A stretch of DNA of 64,000 nucleotides, taken from positions 1-64,000 of the forward strand of contig NZ_JAJEQM010000010.1 in the NCBI RefSeq assembly GCF_020687385.1, read 5' to 3'. The DNA comes from Hominilimicola fabiformis. Lineage in GTDB: Bacteria; Bacillota; Clostridia; UBA1381. The notes under the pieces are model-generated. The model saw only the letters and a program-made list of their open reading frames with translations. It did not search any database and was not told where the DNA came from. This document shows positions 50,849-59,575 of this stretch, piece after piece (position 1 is the stretch's first letter; each line of letters starts with the position of its first letter). A program made the position numbers and the translations under genes.

Positions 50849-50967
50849 ACCGTGTTTTTTGCAATCTCATTAAATTTTTTCAGTAAATTTTCTTGTTCTT
50901 TACGTCGTTCAGCCTCTTTTAACGCACGTCTTTTTTTCTTCGCACGTTCGGCCACTTTATTCTTCAT
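50845..50967 (-). CDS. Small basic protein (40 residues)
   Basis: From ATG 50967 behind GAGGTGGG. The peptide is almost all lysine, arginine, glutamate and alanine (RAKKKRRALKEAERRKEQE), a single charged helix that could bind nucleic acid. Its stop overlaps the start of the 181-residue gene. Confidence 0.5.
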   Translation of the reverse strand: MKNKVAERAKKKRRALKEAERRKEQENLLKKFNEIAKNTV

Positions 50968-50982
50968 TGGTTGCTACCCACC

Positions 50983-51048
50983 TCACATTCTGTTAATGTC
51001 TATCACAATTATTATAACTGTGACGAGTATTGCTAATAATTTTATCAT
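50983..51048 (-). CDS. Tiny membrane peptide (21 residues)
   Basis: From ATG 51048 behind GAGGTG: MIKLLAILVTVIIIVIDIN and two more residues, a single hydrophobic helix. It begins two bases after the stop of the upstream gene and ends within the ribosome site of the next one. The spacing supports a real gene, but the length leaves doubt. Confidence 0.4.
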   Translation of the reverse strand: MIKLLAILVTVIIIVIDINRM

Positions 51049-51049
51049 T

Positions 51050-51583
51050 TTACACCTCATCAAGACGTTGCATATATTCAGTGAAATACCACTTTAATTC
51101 ACCTTCAAACTGTTTGATAGCCTTGTAAGCCTTTTCAGGTGATGAAAAATATATAACATTTGGATATCTACTTGACCTATCGTAGCTTATTAAAATACGT
51201 TCTAACGTATAATCGTAGAAGAATGAAAATTTATCTTCTTCAGTTTCTTCCCCCCAATCTTCCACAGTAATAGGTTGGTCGTGCAAAGCCTGCCATTGTC
51301 TTAAACAACGAAACAGTTTATCTGCTCTTGCGTTGTTTTCAACAATGGTTTCATCATTATAGTAATTACCATTGTTGTAATATAGGTCATTTACCAGTGT
51401 TCCTCCGCCTCCTATCACTTCGTGTCCGTCATTGATTGTATCATCAACAAAATAGCTGTCGTCTTCATCAACTCTCTCATAGCCTGTTCGGCTTCGTTCC
51501 TCGGTCAATCCCAACTCTTTCAGCTGTTTTTCCGACATTTCAACTTGAACGGTTTTACCGTTTGTCTTTATTTTAACTTGCAT
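51050..51583 (-). CDS. Hypothetical early phage protein
   Basis: The 177-residue acidic protein begins with a beta-hairpin-like MQVKIKTNGKTVQVEMSEKQL and has a repetitive asparagine/tyrosine stretch (LYYNNGNYYNDE). The C-terminal half (YFSSPEKAYKAIKQFEGELKW) recurs in early regions of related phages, as I recall. Role unknown. Confidence 0.55.
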   Translation of the reverse strand: MQVKIKTNGKTVQVEMSEKQLKELGLTEERSRTGYERVDEDDSYFVDDTINDGHEVIGGGGTLVNDLYYNNGNYYNDETIVENNARADKLFRCLRQWQALHDQPITVEDWGEETEEDKFSFFYDYTLERILISYDRSSRYPNVIYFSSPEKAYKAIKQFEGELKWYFTEYMQRLDEV

Positions 51584-51676
51584 TGTTAGTCCTCCGTTTG
51601 TTTGTTGTACATAAAATAAACTTTAACATCTATTTTAATTAAATTTTTAGTGCAAAAAGCATTTTCCAAAATTAAA

Positions 51677-52114
51677 TTACACTTTATATTCAATTTTCTT
51701 TGTAATAGACTCTGCAAATTTTTGTTGTTCTTTTAATTTAGAAGTCAAAATATTCATATCATATCCACTGTCAATAAACTTTTCGCATAGCGGTCTATTA
51801 CAGTCATTACCGAGTTCTGTATAAATAATGTCCATATCTTGAAAATCAAAGTTTGTTCCGAGATACCTGTTTATTCCGTCAATCATAAATTGATGGTATT
51901 CATTATTTTTCTTTTTTGAATTATAATGTTGTGTTTTATGAGTGCCTCTTGAAAACCACGCTAAAACTTTGCATTTTATTTCACGCTCATCTTTGCAACT
52001 TTCAAGTATAAAATACTCGTTTTCTTTTACCATTGCGATAAATTCGCCATTGTGATTTATAATACTTCCCGGGAAACAATCCATTAACTTTTTAACTTTT
52101 TCCCACTCAACCAT
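51677..52114 (-). CDS. Hypothetical early phage protein
   Basis: This 145-residue protein (FPGSIINHNGEFIAMVKENEYFIL; WFSRGTHKTQHYNSKKKNNEY) resembles a small mixed alpha/beta domain found in Bacillota phage early regions. No catalytic motif identified. Confidence 0.5.
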   Translation of the reverse strand: MVEWEKVKKLMDCFPGSIINHNGEFIAMVKENEYFILESCKDEREIKCKVLAWFSRGTHKTQHYNSKKKNNEYHQFMIDGINRYLGTNFDFQDMDIIYTELGNDCNRPLCEKFIDSGYDMNILTSKLKEQQKFAESITKKIEYKV

Positions 52115-52136
52115 TTAATTTATTTTTCCTCTCTTT

Positions 52137-52289
52137 CTACAGTTTCAATATAAGTTCCTCTGCAGGTATGTCAAGATGAGTGATATGTATTTCCGCAAAC
52201 CAATCACATCCTTTAAATAACACCTTATAATAGCCCTTGCCGTCTTCTTCTAATGCCTTTAAACATTTTAATAATTCTGATACTGTCAT
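52137..52289 (-). CDS. Small acidic phage protein (50 residues)
   Basis: ATG 52289 follows GGAGG. The peptide starts MTVSELLKCLKALEEDGKGYYKV. It shares this MTVxELxxxL opening with the 49-residue protein at 54025-54174, suggesting related small phage proteins. Confidence 0.6.
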   Translation of the reverse strand: MTVSELLKCLKALEEDGKGYYKVLFKGCDWFAEIHITHLDIPAEELILKL

Positions 52290-52320
52290 CGTTTTATTCC
52301 TCCGTTTTATTCATCATTCC

Positions 52321-52734
52321 TCAAAAATTGATAACAATCTTTACAATGCTTGCAAGTAACTTCAACGCAGCCTCATTATCATGCTTATCACACCCATATT
52401 CATTTGAGCATAATTTTGCACTTTTTTGTCCTATTTCGTAGCAAATACTCATAAATTCAAGGCTCTCAAAATCACTTTTATTCGGAAATTCTCCGTCTTC
52501 GCTCATTCGTCTTTTTGTTTCGCTAAGTATTATATCTTGTACAGCTTCGTCTGCGTCTTTTGAACGACTCATATATGCAACACAACAATCTATAAACCTT
52601 AGCTTATCTTCATATCGGTATTCTTCTTTAGTTCCATCAGTAAATTTTCTAAAGCTGTCACGAATAATTACACCAAAATTATTTGGTACATTACTTGTAT
52701 CCATAGTTACACCCATCGGTAATTTTATAATCAT
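52321..52734 (-). CDS. Hypothetical early phage protein
   Basis: This 137-residue protein is helical and cysteine-containing (DCCVAYMSRSKDADEAVQDIIL; CSNEYGCDKHDNEAALKLLASIV). No family recognised. A weak AGGAA site precedes its ATG. Confidence 0.5.
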   Translation of the reverse strand: MIIKLPMGVTMDTSNVPNNFGVIIRDSFRKFTDGTKEEYRYEDKLRFIDCCVAYMSRSKDADEAVQDIILSETKRRMSEDGEFPNKSDFESLEFMSICYEIGQKSAKLCSNEYGCDKHDNEAALKLLASIVKIVINF

Positions 52735-52743
52735 TTTTATTCC

Positions 52744-53253
52744 TCACTTTCCCGAACGCAGCATAAAAAATAGAAGTTGTGACAATGGTCGCTCACGATT
52801 TTTACTATGTGCGTTTTTCGCAGTCTTGAGTATCCAATCATCTATATTACCGTCTATTTGCGTAGGATTTTCAATTTCATCTTTAATTTCTCTTAGCACC
52901 GGACACGCTATAAGTACACCGACATCATAGTCTACATCTTTGATAATTTTCTTGTATGTTTCTGCCGTAGTGATAATATAATTTTTATCACCCTCAAAAG
53001 TCAAACCGTTTCCGCTATTATAATCTTCTTTGCAGCTTTTTACCTCATAGAAATAAAAATCGCCATGTTCTATACCACTTACAGTTTGATTTTTAGGTAC
53101 AAACTGTATAAAATCAACACGTCGCATTGTATGTGTTATTTTGCCAATGTACCAATCCATAGTGACCTCACTCGCATAGTATTTACCCATGCCAGATAAT
53201 CTTTTTTTGACAAGTAACTCACTTAAGAATCTTGTTATTTCCTTTCTGTTCAT
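52744..53253 (-). CDS. PD-(D/E)xK-like nuclease candidate
   Basis: The 169-residue protein contains RRVDFIQFVP followed about 25 residues later by DFYFYEVKSC. This fits the D...ExK active-site pattern of restriction-like nucleases. Upstream RLSGMGKYYASEVTMDW could be the helix with the conserved Glu. It may process phage or host DNA. Judged from motif only. Confidence 0.5.
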   Translation of the reverse strand: MNRKEITRFLSELLVKKRLSGMGKYYASEVTMDWYIGKITHTMRRVDFIQFVPKNQTVSGIEHGDFYFYEVKSCKEDYNSGNGLTFEGDKNYIITTAETYKKIIKDVDYDVGVLIACPVLREIKDEIENPTQIDGNIDDWILKTAKNAHSKNRERPLSQLLFFMLRSGK

Positions 53254-53255
53254 TT

Positions 53256-53726
53256 TTATTCCTCCAATAATTCGGGATTATCATATATGTTGCCTATAAC
53301 AGAAAGATTACCAAAATAACATATATCATTACGCAATCCGTGAGCATTTGTTTTCCCGTCTGGTTCAAGATAAAAACCTATATAGCCGTTATTATAATTA
53401 ACAAATTTATTACTACCGCATTTACCGAACCTTACTACAAATCTATAATTTTGCGATTTTACAATATCGCCTTCAAATATTTTTTGACCGTTTACATCTG
53501 CCAAACCTGTATATTGACCGACTGTATCGGCTATAACCTCAACGGCTTGCATTGTTCGCGGCATATTCCAATCCGCAAACGAATTTACTGTTATTACGTA
53601 TGATATTTCATCATCTTTCAGCTTATCATCGCCAAAACATGTTTGTCGCTTTTCCCATATATGAAAACCACCGTAAATCCATTGATTTGTTTCAGTGCTT
53701 TTTCCCCTGAATAGTATTTCTCGCAT
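53256..53726 (-). CDS. YopX family protein
   Basis: The 156-residue protein starts MREILFRGKSTETNQWIYGG and has QYTGLADVNGQKIFEGDIVK and the end VIGNIYDNPELLE. This is the full signature of the YopX family of Bacillota phages. Function unknown. AGGAGG precedes ATG 53726. Confidence 0.88.
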   Translation of the reverse strand: MREILFRGKSTETNQWIYGGFHIWEKRQTCFGDDKLKDDEISYVITVNSFADWNMPRTMQAVEVIADTVGQYTGLADVNGQKIFEGDIVKSQNYRFVVRFGKCGSNKFVNYNNGYIGFYLEPDGKTNAHGLRNDICYFGNLSVIGNIYDNPELLEE

Positions 53727-53749
53727 TATGTACCTCCTAATACTTGCAA

Positions 53750-54007
53750 TCAATCTTTAATTTGCTTCGTATATCCCTTAATTTTCGTCTGTACTTCTTT
53801 TGTATTGCTTTCGGCTTTTGCCGCTTTGCAATACTCCTCGATTGCCTCTATGCAATCATCACAAATATGCACCTTGTATTTGCGTTTCATGTTGGATATT
53901 ACATGATTATCTATTATCCTTGTCAACGTATGGTCTGACGCTTTCAGCGTTACACCCTGTTTATGACCTATTATTTTATCGCATATATCACAAATATTTA
54001 CTTTCAT
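53750..54007 (-). CDS. Small zinc-ribbon phage protein
   Basis: The 85-residue protein has two CxxC pairs (CDIC near residue 6; CDDC near residue 49) spaced like a zinc ribbon, with a basic C-terminal tail. Probably a nucleic-acid- or protein-binding accessory factor. Confidence 0.6.
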   Translation of the reverse strand: MKVNICDICDKIIGHKQGVTLKASDHTLTRIIDNHVISNMKRKYKVHICDDCIEAIEEYCKAAKAESNTKEVQTKIKGYTKQIKD

Positions 54008-54024
54008 TTTGCGTCCCTCTCTTT

Positions 54025-54174
54025 TTAATACAATAGTATTTCATCGTCCTCTTCACGAACATCAACATCATATAAAATCTGTTCGTCAAATTCGTTTGAA
54101 ATAATAACATGATAATCTTCGTAACCATCACGGATTAACTGTTCTAATTTGTCATATAATTCTTGTACCGTCAT
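54025..54174 (-). CDS. Small acidic phage protein (49 residues)
   Basis: ATG 54174 follows GGTGAG. The product (MTVQELYDKLEQLIRDGYED, ending VREEDDEILLY) is strongly acidic and belongs with the similar 50-residue protein at 52137-52289. A DNA-mimic or inhibitor role is possible but unproven. Confidence 0.6.
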   Translation of the reverse strand: MTVQELYDKLEQLIRDGYEDYHVIISNEFDEQILYDVDVREEDDEILLY

Positions 54175-54242
54175 ATTTCTCTCACCTTTCCTTGTAATAT
54201 ACTGCTTACAGTTGTTCGTATTGTTCCGTACTCTCTACAACC

Positions 54243-55214
54243 CTACCATTTAACAGCCGCATTAAATCGTTTTTTCTGTTCTGTCGAGGACAGTTGGGTA
54301 TATATTTGCGTAGTATCAATACTGCCATGTCCCAATAAATCTTTTAATAACGACATATCCACGCCGTTATTAAGGGATTGTATTGCGAAGAAGTGTCGAA
54401 ATGAATGCGGATGCATTACTTCTTCGCGTATATCATATTTTTTAGCAAAATCCTTTAATAGTGAATTAACGCCCCCTGCAGTAATATGCTGCCCCTTTTT
54501 TTGTCCAGGAAACAACCACCGTCCTTGCACACCTGCAAAATATTCCTTGCTTTCCTTAATTAGCTTGTCTGGCACTAAGATGCGCCGGCTATGACACTTG
54601 GTGTCTAAATCAATGTATCCGTCCTCTAAAGTTTTTTTCTCGAACCGCACAAATTCACTGACTCGTGCGCCCGTTTGTCCCAAAAAGCGGATCATCCAAT
54701 ACCCTTTCATCTTGTTGTCCGATTTCAGACAACTCAATAATTTGTAATACTCGTCTGTCGTTATCACATTATCAACAAACGACTTCTTTTGAACGGGCAA
54801 TTTATTCACATTCAGTTTTATCCCTTTGAATTTGGCAAATGCCATCACTCCGCACAAACGTAAATTTATTGTTTTAGATGATTTCTTCTCTTTTTTTAAT
54901 ATCTGTATCCATTTTTCAATATTACTGTCGTCCAAACAGTCACAGCGAGAGAAAAAATCACTCACGGAGAATACATAGGAATATACTGTATTATGTGACC
55001 TCCTTTGTTTTGCTAAATATTCCTCAAAATCGGGCATATCTTTGTTTTTTAGGCGCTCGATTTCCGCCACATTTATATCATTGTTTAATATAATATTTGA
55101 TTGTGAAATATTATTCTGCGGATTTGACGTATTAATGATATTTATAACTATGCCGCCTTGTGAACCCTGCGGCAATGCCTGCATTATTTTATTTAATATT
55201 TCCGCTTCATTCAT
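54243..55214 (-). CDS. Tyrosine recombinase/integrase 1
   Basis: The 323-residue protein has a SAM-like core-binding domain (about 65-155) and a catalytic domain with the tyrosine-recombinase residues: GARVSEFVRF (Arg I), HPHSFRHFFA (His-x-x-Arg), LLGHGSIDTTQIY (His/Trp position and Tyr nucleophile). The N terminus carries an unusual asparagine-rich segment (NPQNNISQSNIILNND). The start is ATG 55214 behind AGGTG. With the second recombinase it could integrate the prophage, but it lies inside the early region rather than at an end. Confidence 0.88.
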   Translation of the reverse strand: MNEAEILNKIMQALPQGSQGGIVINIINTSNPQNNISQSNIILNNDINVAEIERLKNKDMPDFEEYLAKQRRSHNTVYSYVFSVSDFFSRCDCLDDSNIEKWIQILKKEKKSSKTINLRLCGVMAFAKFKGIKLNVNKLPVQKKSFVDNVITTDEYYKLLSCLKSDNKMKGYWMIRFLGQTGARVSEFVRFEKKTLEDGYIDLDTKCHSRRILVPDKLIKESKEYFAGVQGRWLFPGQKKGQHITAGGVNSLLKDFAKKYDIREEVMHPHSFRHFFAIQSLNNGVDMSLLKDLLGHGSIDTTQIYTQLSSTEQKKRFNAAVKW

Positions 55215-55295
55215 ATCCTCACTCACCTTTTTATATACTTAGAACGGACACGGTTTTAATTTGTTATTTTTCATAACTTGCCCACCTATTCAATC

Positions 55296-55493
55296 TTAAT
55301 TTAACAATTCAGCTATTTCCGACATTGAAAGTTCATTTCTTGCAATCTGCAATGCCTGTAAATCTGTAAGATTATATTTATCACGAAATGGAATTACTAA
55401 ATCACATATAGCCTTTTTTGTCATTCTTCTCTCATCTCTCAATTTCTGATAGTTATTTTGAAGTTCTCCGACTTCTTTCATCAAATTATTCAT
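55296..55493 (-). CDS. Small hypothetical protein between two recombinases
   Basis: The 65-residue protein (LRDERRMTKKAICDLVIPFRDKYNLTDLQALQIARNELSMSEIAELLN) is helical, with a possible degenerate HTH at its end. AGGAGG precedes the ATG. It might regulate or direct recombination, by position only. Confidence 0.55.
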   Translation of the reverse strand: MNNLMKEVGELQNNYQKLRDERRMTKKAICDLVIPFRDKYNLTDLQALQIARNELSMSEIAELLN

Positions 55494-55510
55494 TAAAATT
55501 CCTCCTATAC

Positions 55511-56518
55511 TTATCCTAAATATCGATTATGTTCGACTGCCAGTTTATCTGTATCGATACACAAATATACTTTCGTTGTTTCAATATTTTCATGTCCGAG
55601 CAATGCTTGTATCTGCTCTATCGGCATACCTTTTTTCAGTGCATTACATGCCATTGTTCTACGAAATCTATGCGGGTGACAATTTGTTACACCAGCTTTT
55701 TCACCGATATTTCTTATATTCGTTTCTACGCCACCCACATTTAATCTTTGGAACGGTTTTTTTAGAGAACAAAACAGATACTCACAATTATCTTTTCGAT
55801 AATCTATGTATTCGGATAGTCTTAATATTGACCTATCATTAAAAAAGACTTTCCTTTCCTTGTTGCCCTTGCCATGTACAATACACTCGCCTTTACGAAA
55901 ATCAACATCTTCAATTTTTATTAAGCTTATCTCACCTACTCTGCAGCCTGTTGATAAAAGGCACTCTATCATCGCTATGTTTCTGCGTCTTGCCAACTCG
56001 TTTTTATCGTTTCGGCATACATCAAGTATTTTTTCAAGGTCAATTGGTGAAAATGGCTTTTTCACAACTTTTTCTTGCCTTACAACGTCTATATTTAACA
56101 TAGGGTCTTTAACAATGTAATCATCATTCACCAAGAATTTAAAAAACGAGCATAATACACGTCTAATATTATTCAATGTTGTATTACTTCTGCCATCTCT
56201 CTTTTTGCAAGCCAACAAATACCGAATATCATCAGCCGTAATTCTGTCTAATGGCTTATTTATTCTTATCATTGCATCATCTATAACACATTTATAATAT
56301 TTTAGGCTCTTATCAGATAAGCCTTTTACTTTCTTCGTGACAAAGAACATTTTGTATCCTTTGCTCAAGTCATCATATACCGCAATAGCTTTTTCTTTAG
56401 GTGATACTGTGTAATTGTTCAAAGCCATAACAAGTATATCCTTAAACTGTCGTATATCCGTTATAATTCCGCAATCCATGCACTGAATTGCTACCTCATT
56501 TGCAATTCTATCTATCAT
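55511..56518 (-). CDS. Tyrosine recombinase/integrase 2
   Basis: The 335-residue protein has a core-binding domain (LSDKSLKYYKCVIDDAMIRINKPL) and a complete catalytic set: TGCRVGEISLIKIEDVD (Arg), KGNKERKVFF (Lys), HPHRFRRTMA (His-x-x-Arg), LLGHENIETTKVY (His and Tyr). Its ATG overlaps the stop of the upstream SANT-like gene by four bases. The presence of two different XerC/D-type enzymes in tandem is notable. Confidence 0.9.
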   Translation of the reverse strand: MIDRIANEVAIQCMDCGIITDIRQFKDILVMALNNYTVSPKEKAIAVYDDLSKGYKMFFVTKKVKGLSDKSLKYYKCVIDDAMIRINKPLDRITADDIRYLLACKKRDGRSNTTLNNIRRVLCSFFKFLVNDDYIVKDPMLNIDVVRQEKVVKKPFSPIDLEKILDVCRNDKNELARRRNIAMIECLLSTGCRVGEISLIKIEDVDFRKGECIVHGKGNKERKVFFNDRSILRLSEYIDYRKDNCEYLFCSLKKPFQRLNVGGVETNIRNIGEKAGVTNCHPHRFRRTMACNALKKGMPIEQIQALLGHENIETTKVYLCIDTDKLAVEHNRYLG

Positions 56519-57444
56519 TTATGTACCTCTTTCATCATACACAATGTGCGATATTTCAATAATTCCACTAAATCCGTAAGACTTTTTTGGCACTTCCCTC
56601 TTGTGTGAGATAAATATAATGCTTGCTTAACATTCGGTTCCGGAACATTATCGCCCCACTGACCATCACCAATCATAGCTCTAACTTTATCAGCATTCTC
56701 AGTTAAATATTTGTTGTATACTCTTCCTCTTATTGCTCTTTCTGACTTTCCTATACGCTTTGCTATCAGCGAATATGAATCACCGTTTTTTATACCTTCT
56801 ACAACAATACGGTGCATATCATCAGTCCACGGATTCCTCCTTGTATCCGCTTTTATTGGACGTTCGCGAATACCAAGGTCCGTACATTGCCGTTGTATTG
56901 CCCCCTCACTTCGATGAAGTATATCGGCAACTTCCGCATACCCATATTTCTGTTGTTTTAATAAATATCGCAATTTATCATCTTCATATGGTGTCCATTG
57001 GTCTTTTCTTTGTAGTGCGTTTGACTTATAGTCTTTCTTACGTTGTTCGTTTACCCATCCAGGCTCTTTGCCCAAAGCCAACGGCTCCATCTTTGAAAAA
57101 TCTAAAAATGAACGATTTTTTTCAGCCCATTTCCAAAACTCATCTAAATAGATAATTTTAAAAGTATTATTCATAACTTTCTTGTTGTGAACAGGCATAC
57201 CTCTATTTTCTATCCACGACTTCTTGTAGTATGAAGAAAATGGTCTTCCTGTCAATGCTATTGCCACTTGATTTAATGTTACATATGATCCGTTTTCCAA
57301 CATAGGTCCAAGATTTAATCTTCCCGCTTTTAATTTTATAGCATTGACACTGCGATTTAGTTTTTGGGCAATGTATGGAATTGAAACAGTTCCCCATTTC
57401 TCTTTGAGATATTCAACATCTTCTTTGGTCCATTTTCTGTTCAT
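56515..57444 (-). CDS. Triple SANT/Myb-like DNA-binding protein
   Basis: The 309-residue protein contains three similar helical modules, each starting with a Trp. They are KWTKEDVEYLKEKWG...AIKLKAGRL (about 3-45), QWTPYEDDKLRYLLK...AIQRQCTDLG (about 150-195) and PWTDDMHRIVVEGIK...AIRGRVYNKY (about 207-250). This is the pattern of SANT/Myb or GcrA-like helix-turn-helix repeats, so it probably binds DNA as a monomer over an extended site. The start is ATG 57444 behind GGAGTG. It is cotranscribed with recombinase 2 and may control it. Confidence 0.72.
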   Translation of the reverse strand: MNRKWTKEDVEYLKEKWGTVSIPYIAQKLNRSVNAIKLKAGRLNLGPMLENGSYVTLNQVAIALTGRPFSSYYKKSWIENRGMPVHNKKVMNNTFKIIYLDEFWKWAEKNRSFLDFSKMEPLALGKEPGWVNEQRKKDYKSNALQRKDQWTPYEDDKLRYLLKQQKYGYAEVADILHRSEGAIQRQCTDLGIRERPIKADTRRNPWTDDMHRIVVEGIKNGDSYSLIAKRIGKSERAIRGRVYNKYLTENADKVRAMIGDGQWGDNVPEPNVKQALYLSHTRGKCQKSLTDLVELLKYRTLCMMKEVHK

Positions 57445-57525
57445 GGAATCACTCCAATACAAGTTTTATTACGGGAAGTACCCAACTACATAAATAATAG
57501 TCAGATACTTCCTATTGTAATTTTT

Positions 57526-57864
57526 TTATTTTATCTTATGTCTTATAATAGCAACTGCCCCTCGCTCTTTAATTTCTTGTGCCACCATTTTATCCTTTTC
57601 AGTCATGTCCTTTTCCAAAGCCTCTAAAATAAGCTTTAGAGTTGCTATAACTGACGGAACCGCATAACGAGGCAGTAGCTGGATTACTTCTCCGATATCC
57701 TCCATATACATTTCTGCCATTTTATAATTCATGTCCATAAACTTTTCTTTAATCATCGGACGTAAAATTTCCGACATATTTTTATTACCCATTATTTCAT
57801 GAAGAAATAACATTTCCTTTTCGCAGCTTTTGAAAATTTCTCTCCTTTGTTCCGTTGTGTGCAT
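57526..57864 (-). CDS. Hypothetical early phage protein
   Basis: The 112-residue helical, methionine-rich protein (LLPRYAVPSVIATLKLILEALEKDM) is unrecognised. GGAG lies ten bases upstream of ATG 57864; the extension to 57885 overlaps the previous gene. Confidence 0.5.
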   Translation of the reverse strand: MHTTEQRREIFKSCEKEMLFLHEIMGNKNMSEILRPMIKEKFMDMNYKMAEMYMEDIGEVIQLLPRYAVPSVIATLKLILEALEKDMTEKDKMVAQEIKERGAVAIIRHKIK

Positions 57865-57868
57865 TTTA

Positions 57869-58132
57869 TTAATTCTCCTTTTCATCTTCCGTATGAATAC
57901 CTACAACAGTTTTAACCTTATCCGCAAAGGTCGCAATTTCTTCTTCCGGCACATTTATTTGTGATACGATAACTGATTTTGTTTTCAATTCATTGTCAGT
58001 GTCACTTTGACGTGGTGCAGGTACATCTACTATTTGACCGACTTCAACAGGTATTTCTGTTTTATAGCTGTATTCTCTGCCTCTCGGTTCACTGTCTTTA
58101 TCCAAAAATCTGCATTTTATAATATTTGTCAT
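57869..58132 (-). CDS. Hypothetical early phage protein
   Basis: The 87-residue protein starts MTNIIKCRFLDKDSEPRGREY and has VEVGQIVDVP, the beta-rich pattern of small phage proteins with an SH3-like turn. AAAGGAG precedes the ATG. Cotranscribed with ParB. Confidence 0.55.
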   Translation of the reverse strand: MTNIIKCRFLDKDSEPRGREYSYKTEIPVEVGQIVDVPAPRQSDTDNELKTKSVIVSQINVPEEEIATFADKVKTVVGIHTEDEKEN

Positions 58133-58152
58133 CTTAATCTCTCCTTTATCAA

Positions 58153-59562
58153 TTATTCATCTTCAGCGGTATATAATTCATGCGTACCGTCCATTAGGGC
58201 TTTTTCTTCATCTGACATTTCATATCCTATCGTTGTTAATCCGTCATAAAGTCGTTGCAGTTCTTCATTCCCACAATAACACCCCTTATAATCAAAGCAA
58301 TTCGTTACAGTGTTGTCACCGTATAATACATAACCTGCAATAACCATTTTATTCTGTTGCGTTTTACTTGAAAGATTATATATTCTTTGAACATCTCGGG
58401 TGTCTGAAATATCATCTTCATCATACTCGACATCTAACATATTAAGAAATTTCTCTACATCAAAACAATTATCTTCCAACAACGCTGTAATAAGAAAATT
58501 TTCCAAATTCTTAGAAGTGGCTTTTTCATTCAGTTTAAAATCTTTCACAAAATTTCGTCTGAGATTATACGCACGTTCCGTGGCTTCCTTAAGCCTTTGT
58601 ATTCTGTTATCCCTTTCTTCCTTAATCTTATTTTCTCGTTCTGCTTGTTCCACTTGTTCTTTTTGTATTTGTTGCCTGGTCTGTTCTTCTTCAGCCGTAC
58701 GGCTACGGTATAGTGATACACCTACACCGCTTCCATAACATTTATAATACAATTTTGTATCGTCAGGAATTGAAAAATCGTTTATATTCTCTACATTAGC
58801 ACACCAACTAACATATACTAAACCGTCTGTATCCGTTATCTTTTCAGCAATTTTATTTAATTTTTCAAATAGCTGTTTTCGTTTCTCTATCTCTTTTTCC
58901 GCATTGACGGCACGCAATAGGTTATTCTCAAAATTATTGGTTCCTATAGTCTTAAGCACTTCATTTCGCTTTTTATCGTCTTTAATTTCAAATAACTTAT
59001 CATACTCCGACATGGTTATCTGTCTGCCCTCGGTTTCCTTGAACACATCACTGTCCAACTTCAACAAACGAGTTCTACGTCTTACAGTGCTTTCGGAAAA
59101 ACCAGTTTTTTCTGCAACTGTTTCAACCGTTTCGCCCAAATCTAACATCATCTGTATTCCTTGAGCTTGTTCATATACAGTCAAATCCGAACGTTGCATA
59201 TTTTCAAGCAACATTGTTGCTATCTGTTCCTTTGGGCCCATTTCACGAATAACGCACGGTACAGTTTTCAATCCCGCTTGTTTTGCCGCCGCCAAACGTC
59301 TGTGACCGATTATTACGGTATATTCACCGTACCAATAACCTGTTGCCGGAACAACCGTAAGATTTTGCAATATACCGTTTTTCTTTATACTGTCCGCCAG
59401 TTCCGTTACATCACCTATATTTTTTCGAGGATTTGCGTCATGTGGATGTAATTTATCAACTTCAATATACACGATTTCAGATTTTGTCTGTTCGTCATTA
59501 TTGATTTTCTCTGTATCTTGTGATATAATTTTGTCTAAGTTATTTTGATTTGTAGTTTCCAT
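58153..59562 (-). CDS. ParB-like partition/nuclease protein
   Basis: The 469-residue protein has the ParB N-terminal domain: LHPHDANPRKNIGDVTELADSIKKNG, IIGHRRLAAAKQAGLKTVPC (GHRR box) and LLENMQRSDLTVYEQA. An HTH follows (VEKTGFSESTVRRRTRLLKL-like, about 155-185). A long charged coil (EEEQTRQQIQKEQVEQAERENKIKEE) and a C-terminal domain follow. No ParA is nearby, so it may regulate transcription or replication rather than partition. The start is ATG 59562 behind AGGAG; a TTG two codons earlier is the alternative. Confidence 0.85.
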   Translation of the reverse strand: METTNQNNLDKIISQDTEKINNDEQTKSEIVYIEVDKLHPHDANPRKNIGDVTELADSIKKNGILQNLTVVPATGYWYGEYTVIIGHRRLAAAKQAGLKTVPCVIREMGPKEQIATMLLENMQRSDLTVYEQAQGIQMMLDLGETVETVAEKTGFSESTVRRRTRLLKLDSDVFKETEGRQITMSEYDKLFEIKDDKKRNEVLKTIGTNNFENNLLRAVNAEKEIEKRKQLFEKLNKIAEKITDTDGLVYVSWCANVENINDFSIPDDTKLYYKCYGSGVGVSLYRSRTAEEEQTRQQIQKEQVEQAERENKIKEERDNRIQRLKEATERAYNLRRNFVKDFKLNEKATSKNLENFLITALLEDNCFDVEKFLNMLDVEYDEDDISDTRDVQRIYNLSSKTQQNKMVIAGYVLYGDNTVTNCFDYKGCYCGNEELQRLYDGLTTIGYEMSDEEKALMDGTHELYTAEDE

Positions 59563-59575
59563 ATCCAAACTCCTT

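Noticed and set aside
54243..56518. Left border of the prophage at the integrases
   Set aside because: Phage early and replication genes continue to the right edge of the window on the same strand, so the border is not here.
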